64,000 bases of DNA, from contig KB722748.1 in NCBI GenBank assembly GCA_000349905.1, positions 1 through 64,000 of the forward strand. The letters run 5' to 3'. A model generated the notes under the pieces. That model did not search any database. It saw nothing but the letters and a program-made list of their open reading frames with translations, and was not told where the DNA came from. Each line of letters opens with the position of its first letter. Position 1 is the first letter of the stretch. The DNA is from Volvariella volvacea V23. Lineage: Eukaryota > Basidiomycota > Agaricomycetes > Agaricales > Pluteaceae. The position numbers and the translations under genes were made by a program. This document shows positions 56,682-64,000 of the stretch, piece after piece.

Positions 56682-58225
56682 ATGGTGGCTCAACAAAGTC
56701 AGGACTTTCCCGAGCTATCCAACGCTTGCTTCCACTATCCCGTCATTGACAATCACGCCCATCCCGTGTTCACACCCGACCATCGGGACGATCTGCCGCT
56801 CGAAGGTCTCATTTCAGAAGCGGAAGGAATTGCATTGACGCAGGACGCGGCCCATACTTTGGCCGCACTACGGGCCCTCCCGCAATTGGTCGACCTATAT
56901 GGGGGAAACGTCGAAAAGTCTTGGTCGGCATGTAAAGCCTACAGAGCCCGCGCAGACTACCAAGCGCTCTGCCGCGCTAGCATTGAGAGATCGGGGCTGC
57001 AGTGCATACTCTTTGATGATGGCTTGAGCACGTCCGGAAATACGGAGCCGTTCGAGTGGCACGACCAGTTCACTCACTCACCCAGTCGCCGCATCGTTAG
57101 AATAGAGATCGTTGCGGAGGTACGCACTATCCCTTGTACTGAACCTGAATCATATAAAACATTTTTCTGCCTAGGAACTCCTTCGCCAAGTCCTAGAGCC
57201 TCATCTCGCCACTGATACCCTAGAGGTTGTGCCCATCCTAGAATCATTCAATACGCGATTCACTGCAGCCCTCACCGCATGTGCCCAAGATCCGAGCGTC
57301 GTTGGTTTCAAATCTATAGTATGCTATCGCACCGGCTTAGACGTCGCGGTGTGGGGCACTCCTGCCGCCATCAAATACTCCCTCCTCGAGCTGTTCAAAA
57401 TGCTGCAAGAGACTGGAAAAATTAGACTGTCGAGCAAGGCGCTGAACGATCAGGTGGTCCGCATTGCACTAGAAGTTGCCGGCCGACACAAAAAACCAGG
57501 TATATATATGGTCTCGATCATTCCTCTCCTCGGCGTTTATTCATTATTTTTAGTCCAATTTCATACTGGCCTCGGTGATAGTGACCTTGCCTTGCTCTTG
57601 GCATCTCCCGCCCGACTCCAACCCATGATCAAGGCCTATCCTCAAACCAGCTTTGTTTTGCTACACGCAGCCTATCCATACACGCGAGAAGCAGGCTACC
57701 TAGCATCCGTCTATCCTAACGTATACTTGGACTTTGGCGAGGTGTATCCCATCTCCTCCACCTTGAAGCCGTACTGACTCCACCCCTTGAAGATTTTCCC
57801 AACCATTTCTGGCCAGGGTCAGCGAGTCATCGTCAAGCAAATCTTTGAATTAACGCCGACGAACAAGGTCATGTGGTCCAGTAAGTCACAAGGTTGATAG
57901 CCCCTCGTGCAGGGCGCGATCCTACTAATTTCCCACTCCTCGTAGCTGATGGGCATTGCTGGCCTGAATCGTTCTACCTTTCTACGGTACAAGCCCGTCA
58001 AGCGCTTTACGACGTAAGTGTCTTTATCAAGTCAGGTTGCGGGTATCGTCAAGCTCACGAATCATGCAGGTGTTCCGGGAAATAGTCCAACTTGGGGAAT
58101 TAACCGAGTCCGAAGCGGTCCAGGTTGTCCAGAACGCTCTCTTCCACAACGCTAACAGGCTCTACAACCTTAACCTTGAGCCCAACCTTGTTGTCAAGAA
58201 CCGATCTATAAACTCGACGCATTGA
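56682..58225 (+). CDS. Amidohydrolase of the FluG N-terminal type
   Basis: Six exons (56682-57119, 57175-57499, 57554-57741, 57817-57880, 57946-58013, 58070-58225) give 412 aa with consistent phases. Metal-site signature 'YPVIDNHAHPVFTPDHRD' is near residue 20. Further motifs are 'ALTACAQDPSVVGFKSIVCY', 'VQFHTGLGDSDLALLLASPA', 'FVLLHAAYPYTREAGYLASV', 'PNVYLDFGE' and 'NKVMWSTDGHCWPESF', with the Asp of the last motif a probable catalytic metal ligand. This is the TIM-barrel amidohydrolase found alone or fused to glutamine synthetase in FluG; the GS half is absent. Substrate unknown. The third intron as modelled removes a stretch usually conserved after 'DFGE', so that junction deserves checking. 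Confidence 0.85.
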
Positions 58226-58562
58226 CGAACTTTGCGCTTGCAACGGTAACGACGATAGCCTTATGGGTATCAATTTACGAGATACGAGACGAACTTTGGG
58301 ACACGCTACATAAAATGTACGTATATCTGGGTGGTGTTCTGTCGTTGCTATCGTGTATATGTGGGTGCTGTTGACAGAGTAACACGGGTATAGCTTGTAA
58401 GGGACAATGGACCTTTAAGCCACTAGCTGGTACATAGTGCCTGTTTACGACCTGGGTTCTATTGCCCACAAACACACCTCGATGTATGTGCTCTAAACAA
58501 TAGAATCAAGGGTATAAACAAGAGAGAGAGCAGAAAGTAATCTAAATATATCGACATCAATC
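58226..58562. other. Intergenic between convergent genes
   Basis: 337 bp, nothing recognised. Confidence 0.5.
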
Positions 58563-59496
58563 TCAGCACGCAGGAGGATGCGCAATAACATTAGAAGGCG
58601 TCTTAAAGAACCTAACCTCCTCCGCCCTCCTCCTCGTCAACCCAGGCAAAACATGTCCACCCGCCTTATTCCACTTTGGCAACTCCTGCTCCACCACCAC
58701 ACCCGGATTCTCTCCATTATTCAACCTCCTAATCAACGACGACTCCTGCACCGCTCCGCACCCCACATTAAACGCCCACGACGCGAGCGCGCCAAACTGG
58801 TTCTCGTTCAGCCGCACCGTCTTCTTGACGTACTGCGATATGCACTTTGTGAACGTGCGCAGGTCGGACTGGAGGAGCGCCGAGGCGGACTGGTGCGTGA
58901 GCGGGAAGGGGTAGGGCACTTCGCCGCAATTGCGCTGGCGACAGCGGTGCCCGTAGCCTACGGTTGCGAGGCCGATCGGGTCTGGAGCTGGGGAGGCGAC
59001 GAAGCCTTCGAATTCTTTGATGAGCTTTATGGTGGCTTGGTTTACTTTGGGGATTCCACAGCTTTTGCTATTGCTATTGCCGGTGGCGCTGTTGCTGTTG
59101 CTGCTGGTGCTACCTTCGCTGCTCCCTATGTTATTCGCTGCTGGGAGGCAGCATTTGAAATTGGTGGGCCCAGGGCAAAGGCCTTTAAATAAGGTATTCA
59201 GAAATGCATTTCTTGGAGTCACAGAGACACCTGCCTGCAACTGTATTTCCCGAACCACATGCGCTGACAAACCGACAATCTCCACCCCTCCCACACTCAT
59301 TCTTCGTGCAGCACCTGATATGCGCCGGGTCGTTTGGGCAGAACCCAGTATGGGACGTACCGCCGCCGTTTGTGCAGGACGAGGATGAGATGCAAACCCC
59401 CGGTGTGCCGCGGACCGAGCAGGCGCTGTTGAGCGCGGCTTGTGCGCTACCTACGACGACTAAAGGTATAACGATCAGCTGGAGAATTCGTGTCAT
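58563..59496 (-). CDS. Secreted GH24 lysozyme with N-terminal cysteine-rich domain
   Basis: Two exons, 59496-59235 and 59182-58563, give 293 aa. The signal peptide is 'MTRILQLIVIPLVVVGSAQA'. A Cys-rich module follows ('CSVRGTPGVCISSSSCTNGG', 'CPNDPAHIRCC', 'GLCPGPTNFKCCLPA'). After a Ser/Asn-rich linker comes the catalytic domain: 'LIKEFEGF' (Glu146), 'DPIGLATVGYGH' (Asp155, Thr161), then 'LNENQFGALASWAFNVGCG' and 'GLTRRRAEEVRFF'. These match the E-D-T triad of T4-type (GH24) lysozymes, which cut bacterial peptidoglycan. A secreted fungal GH24 enzyme probably acts against bacteria. The only in-frame junction uses a GC donor (CAG|GCAGGT). Confidence 0.9.
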
Positions 59497-60517
59497 TTTT
59501 GTTCTGTTTTATTTTTAGGAGATCTGGATGCTGGGCTGGGTTGAGATGGATGGTTTAGAGCCAAGCCAGAGGCCTGAGGGAGAGGAGTGGGACGTACCAC
59601 GATCTATATTCCCTTCGGCTTATAAACCTCGCGCTGGCCTAGCATAGCCAAAGAATCAACGTGCACAGTTACCACGAACGAAGGACCAGATCAAAAAGCA
59701 TATTGGACAAGATGTAGAGAGCTCTGTGCTTCCTGCTGGGTGACGCAACGAGAAGATCGATTCTGGATCGGGGGGCTGAAAAGGTGAGGCGTTGTACCCA
59801 CGTTTGCCGACGGCACTTTGCTGCCAGTGGCCACGAGTCGCGTGCTGGCGTGCAGACTCATGGATGTGAAATGAAAGCTGATCGGTGTTCTAATCACTGC
59901 AGGCGAATCAAAAGCGGCCCCTCCTCCGGATTCCGGTAACCTGCGAGTACGGGCGACCGACAGAAACGAACAGAACAGAACAGAAGACCTCAGCCACAGA
60001 AGTGGGCTCAAAGCCTCGACTATCCTCCAAGGTTCCCGGGGCCATCCATCAAAGTTTTGGGATCGATAAGTCGGGGCGCTTGGGGGGCAGTGAAGGTGAT
60101 GGCCACCATGCCACCATCGACCGTATTACGTCTTAAAGCCTGTCTTTGCGTAATACCAACGAGCTGTCAAAATGATTGGCCTATTCGACAGGAGACAAAG
60201 TTCCTTCACGTCGAGAGGGATTCGACCGCCGGGTAGATGCTCCTCATTTCAGGATGTACCTTGTATCCAGGCCGACGTTGTATGAACCCTATCCACCACG
60301 TGCATGTGCCCAGGTCGTGGACGAAGCGAGTCGCAGGGGAGGGATGATATCCATGATGACTTGGAAGTAAAGTGGTACGCACATCCATGTACAAATGCTC
60401 ATCAAACAGAATCGATCAAAGCAAAGCAAAATCAACGCCCAGATAACAGCATGACCACCACCATCACAATCGCAATCCAAGCCACACAGATCCCTCGACT
60501 TGTTAGTTCGTGCATGA
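59497..60517. other. Intergenic, about 1 kb
   Basis: Between the lysozyme start (-) and the permease stop (-). Should include the lysozyme promoter; a TATA-like TTATAAAC lies at about 59619-59627, some 125 bp upstream of the ATG. No gene recognised. Confidence 0.5.
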
Positions 60518-63044
60518 TCACTCCGTGGAGGAAGCGTCTCGAAGCTCTCTAGCTTGCACAACTACACCCGCGGCCGAAGTCGCGATTGCAACATTTTTAT
60601 CGTGATCATGAATCTCTTCTGATGATTTCTCATCCATCGGTCTCGGTTTCGTTGTCGTTGTCGTAAGCGTTCCCAGAAACTCTTCTTCCGTGGTATTTGA
60701 GATAGGCCCCGTGAACCAATGAACGCCGCCGTATCTGCCAGCAAAGCGACGGAACAAAAAAGAGAAAGAAAAGTGGGTGCTCGTTAGTGACATGCACCCT
60801 TGAATCCAGACCAAGCCCGAACGAAGAGAGATGATGAGATGCGCACTTTGGGAAGTAGAACCAGATGATTGATCCGCCAAGGACGCCACCAAGAACGACG
60901 GCGGTGTAGTTCATTTCCGAAGCGTCAGTTTGAGGGGTGGGTGGGAACATGACGACAATGGACATGAAGAGCATGAACGAAAAAGAGATAACGGCGCATG
61001 GGAGGGACTACAACCAAAAGAGTCAGTTTCAGCATCCATAGCGCATGTAAGTGAATGCCGGTGTTGGACACTCACGAAAGCTCCCAAGTGGAATGCACCC
61101 TTTCTCCATTTTCTTTGCCCTTTTGTTTCGTGGTCGAATGCGAATTTGCATACGATTGGGATGGCGTATGCGACGTAAAGGCCAGCAACGCTTATGGCGA
61201 AAACAGCGTTGATGGCTTGATCGCCTGCAAATGCAAGTAGGCCTAGCGCAAGAGCTAACAAGGCATCAAACCACACTGTATTGATGGGCGTCTGTGTGTA
61301 TGAATTCATCTGATATAGCCATTTGGAGAAGGGAAGAGCTGTTATCGTAAACAGCCATTTCGCTATTCGATTACTAAAAATATACCCATATCTCTGGAAA
61401 ACGCAAAGGTCTGCCTGGATGCTGCAAGTAGCTTGTATAATCCTTATTGGGTGTTCAGATTGTCGTTGTATCCCTGACTTACCATACTAGTACCCATCAT
61501 ATATCTAGCATAAAACAAGTCAGCAAGCGAGCGAACCTGAGAATAAAGAGTCATACTGCACAAGTACAACAAAAGCCCAAACAGCTAATGTTCCCCTCTC
61601 ACCAAAGCCGTTAACGAATATAGCGGCCATCGGCTGATCGCTGTCATACAGTGCAGCAAGGTCCGTACCCATGCAAAACGCGAGTGCCATGTTAATGGCT
61701 AGTCGCGTTCAATTTCGAAGCAAGTCATGCCAGCGCGATTCACTCACCAGTCCCCAATACGCCTGCAATTGCTATAGCGAGAACAATTGCCCATGGAACT
61801 GCGGTCTCTGCATTTGATGCCTCCTCACTGATGTGGACGCTCGAGTCAAAGGACGCTAACGGGAACAGGCCGGGCTTCAGCACTAAATCAACGCATCAAC
61901 GGGACAATGGTACCAATTGTCCACGCTGGTGCCTGAAAACTCAGGAAAAACGCAAACCCATTGGCCCAGCCATCCACTATCACGGCCCCGAGTGAACAAC
62001 GCAAACGCGGTGTACAACAATCCAGACTCACAGTTCACGAACTCAGCTAGCGCGAAACGAGCAGAATTCTTGAACTCCGCGGGTGTAGTAATTGGAAGGG
62101 CGATGATGATGGCTAGGCACAAACTACAAGGGTGGTCAAGAAAGATTTCGACGCCATCAAAAATTAACGTACAGAATATTCAGCACGACGTAGATACTTT
62201 GTAGTCTCGCCAACACTGGGGTCGCGAGACTGCATATTATTGCATGCGAGACGATGATGGCGGCATATACACCGCTTTGGGTGAAAATCAAAAATAAGCA
62301 GGGAGGATGGAGTTAGAGAGAATCGTGTGATACACGTACAACGTTTGTGCAGACGTGGCCTCAAATGCTCCATGAGAGCCTATGGAAGCAGCTGCCATTA
62401 CTTGTACGGCACATCCCCAGTCGATGGATGCAACAGCTGCTACCGAGCCAATGGTGTTTGCATCTGAGCGGTAAATTGTAGTCGTGGACACACGTTGGCA
62501 TTGAGTAATGACGTACAGCCTACGATCCAGCAAAGCAAATTGCGCCAGCGCGGAGAAGCAAGGGCATATGTCCAGAAGTATAGCTAGGAAGTCGCCACGT
62601 GAGCATTCCACGTAGAGGGTGCTGGAAAATGCTATTTTATAAGCGATTTACCCCACCGGAGGTTGGAGCGGATGATGCCAGCTCCGCCATTGATAGGCCG
62701 ATGAATAAGATAAAGATACTGGCAACGGCCCACTTTGGGGAGCGTGAGTGCGTCAGCACCATACAAATTTTGTGACACGACTCACTCCCCACACCATGGC
62801 CGGCCCGCCCCCGTTGGGAATCGCATAGAATAGGACTGAAGCAATGGACGGCAAAAGTCCAATAATCGAAAAGGCTATACCAAAAACCTGCCCTACGTCA
62901 ACACACGTGTCAAAATCAAATCGGATATCAAAAGACCTCTATCGGAGTAAATGCTCGCTTGAATTCTTGCTTGTATCCGAGTTCAGCCAGCAGGCGCTCG
63001 TCTGAAAAAGCGACCAGGTCATGAGGGGCCTTTGGCTGGGACAT
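60518..63044 (-). CDS. APC-family amino acid/GABA permease
   Basis: About ten exons. Starts 'MSQPKAPHDLVAFSDERLLA' followed by 'LGYKQEFKRAFTPIEVFGIA', the signature of the Uga4/GABA permease branch. Then come 'GGPAMVWGWAVASIFILFI', 'LSMAELASSAPTSGGLYFWT', 'LLCWIVG', 'VLNILLCLAIIIALPITTPA', 'AFFLSFQAPAWTIG', 'HISEEASNAETAVPWAIVLA', 'DALLALALGLLAFAGDQAIN' and 'MNYTAVVLGGVLGGSIIWFY'. A Thr- and charge-rich tail ends at 60518. Twelve-span organisation is expected. It would import amino acids, GABA or choline-like amines at the plasma or vacuolar membrane; the substrate is not determinable. It is divergent from KAR2 with 410 bp between starts. Confidence 0.88.
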
Positions 63045-63348
63045 GGGTGAAGAGGTCGACGTCGAGCCGATTAGCTACCCAGCGTGTCTGATAAACATTT
63101 CCAGGACGCCACAAAAGGAGCAGAAGCGCATGGGCGTTGATAAGATGAGAAATACCTGCCACCACCGTCAAGATAAGGCGTGGAAAGCACCGGGTGGTCG
63201 CACGACATCAGCCTGGTCGACGAGGCCGTTGCCCAGCGGACGACACGGCCACGTTGGGCTGGGCTGGATTACCCCACACTCGGAAAATGGCTCGCTTGCG
63301 TCCAAAACCTCGGACAAAGCAGTGTCGATCAACGGCGATGTGGGAAAA

Positions 63349-63405
63349 GTCACGTGGGCCCTCGCCACGTAAGACTGACACGTCACGCTCCGAGTTAATA
63401 AATAG
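63349..63405 (+). promoter_or_regulatory. Candidate UPR element and TATA-like box upstream of KAR2
   Basis: TGACACGTCA at 63376-63385 contains CACGTCA, the complement of TGACGTG, the core bound by Hac1/HacA/Cib1 bZIP factors. A further CACGTG lies at 63351-63356. TTAATAAATAG at about 63395-63405 is TATA-like, 50 bp upstream of the ATG. BiP promoters carry UPREs in other fungi (known); use of this site is inferred. Confidence 0.55.
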
Positions 63406-63454
63406 CGCTGCTCCTCGATTTTTTAAAGTCAAAACTTCCTTCACTCGACTTGCC

Positions 63455-64000
63455 ATGGCTCGTCCCACTGCTCGTCGACCGACGCGCCCCCAATCATGGC
63501 GCATGTTCTCTTCTCTCTCCATCCTTTTCTTCGCCCTCCTCGCCATCATTACATTATGTCCCCCTGCCGTTCGTGCAGATGAAGCCAAGCCCGAGTACGG
63601 AACAGTAATTGGTATTGGTACGTGGCGGATGCTCAGCGCGTCGAAAGCACTGTTACTTACTTATAAACCGTAGATTTGGGAACAACGTAAGATACTCTCA
63701 ACAGCTCTCAATGCGTCGTTGCTAACTTGTCGCCCGCTGGTCCTAAAGTTATTCATGTGTCGCGTAAGTCCAAATCCGTGGTTCGCGGGAACGACCTGAT
63801 CTAATCCCTTGTCTAGTGTCCAACGAAATGGTCGTGTTGAAATCATCGCCAATGACCAGGGTCACCGTATCACTCCTTCATGGGTCTCCTTCACCGACGA
63901 AGAACGCCTTATTGGTGACGCCGCAAAGAACGCCTATCACTCCAACCCCGCCAACACTGTTTTCGATGCCAAGCGTCTTATTGGTCGCAAAGTCGATGAT
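63455..64000 (+). CDS. KAR2: ER Hsp70 chaperone BiP/Kar2, 5' part (runs off the window)
   Basis: Exons 63455-63617, 63674-63686 (13 nt), 63749-63763 (15 nt) and 63817 onward; all phases agree. The N-terminus has an Arg/Pro-rich start then the hydrophobic signal core '[19 protein letters not shown]'. The mature protein starts '[20 protein letters not shown]' and '[19 protein letters not shown]', the phosphate-1 motif of Hsp70 ATPases. It continues '[20 protein letters not shown]' and '[14 protein letters not shown]' to the edge. The signal peptide plus the '[19 protein letters not shown]' context marks the ER form rather than cytosolic or mitochondrial Hsp70. It folds secretory proteins and senses ER stress. 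The C-terminus and HDEL-type signal lie outside the window. Confidence 0.96.

Noticed and set aside
58578..59192. 204-codon plus-strand frame opposite the lysozyme
   Set aside because: Antisense shadow of the lysozyme exon; no domain of its own.
1..64000. CRISPR arrays, operons and ribosome binding sites
   Set aside because: None seen, as expected for a eukaryotic genome with spliceosomal introns.

Overview
This is a fungal nuclear window, most likely from an Agaricomycete (Basidiomycota). The signs are genes split by many roughly 50-nt GT-AG introns, dispersed F-box/LRR gene copies, a PriA-like secreted protein, fungus-type permeases, a tuberin gene, and a Crinkler/RHS-like P-loop gene beside a helical-bundle plus pseudokinase gene of the type common in mushroom-forming fungi. 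A run of exactly 100 N (22474-22573) marks a draft-assembly scaffold gap. Coordinates of multi-exon genes span start to stop; exon limits are given in the text where I could fix them by frame and splice signals. All family assignments are from reading motifs, not from searches.

Layout. 0-1.2 kb: two nested solo LTRs of one Ty3/gypsy-like family, each with intact 5-bp target duplications. 2.5-3.8 kb: an F-box pseudogene. 4.1-9.3 kb: two nuclear-looking proteins of unknown function (one proline-rich, one coiled coil) and a GEN1/Yen1 Holliday-junction resolvase, all on +. 9.5 kb: U6 snRNA. 9.8-15.0 kb: a small G-domain protein, a frameshifted F-box gene and an intact F-box gene (all -). 15.5-21.2 kb: TSC2 (tuberin), whose three exons join cleanly. 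21.5-23.4 kb: an AtaL-like SRPBCC protein and a PriA-like secreted protein on either side of the N gap. 23.4-29.5 kb: a gene graveyard with two F-box pseudogenes and a kinase remnant. 29.5-31.9 kb: an NCS1 uracil/allantoin-type permease. 32.6-34.8 kb: a LIMK-like TKL kinase with a C1-like zinc finger.

35.5-41.5 kb: a damaged Crinkler/RHS-like P-loop gene next to an intact MLKL-like gene (N-terminal helical bundle, PPPY motif, pseudokinase). This is the most interesting block because it pairs two families tied to non-self response and regulated cell death. 42.6-47.6 kb: two convergent paralogous multi-pass membrane proteins. 48.2-52.9 kb: a secreted flavin amine oxidase and a DUF89/ARMT1 damage-control phosphatase. 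53.9-59.5 kb: a Ser/Pro-rich protein, BolA2 (Fe-S/iron signalling), a FluG-type amidohydrolase and a secreted GH24 lysozyme. 60.5-63.0 kb: an APC amino-acid/GABA permease. 63.5-64.0 kb: the 5' end of KAR2/BiP, cut by the window edge, with a UPRE-like box upstream.

How they fit together: most are unlinked housekeeping or accessory genes. Nutrient themes recur (TSC2, two permeases, amine oxidase, amidohydrolase), but nothing in the sequence shows co-regulation. The accessory material (LTRs, F-box copies, kinase-like and Crinkler-like genes) lies in blocks between conserved genes.
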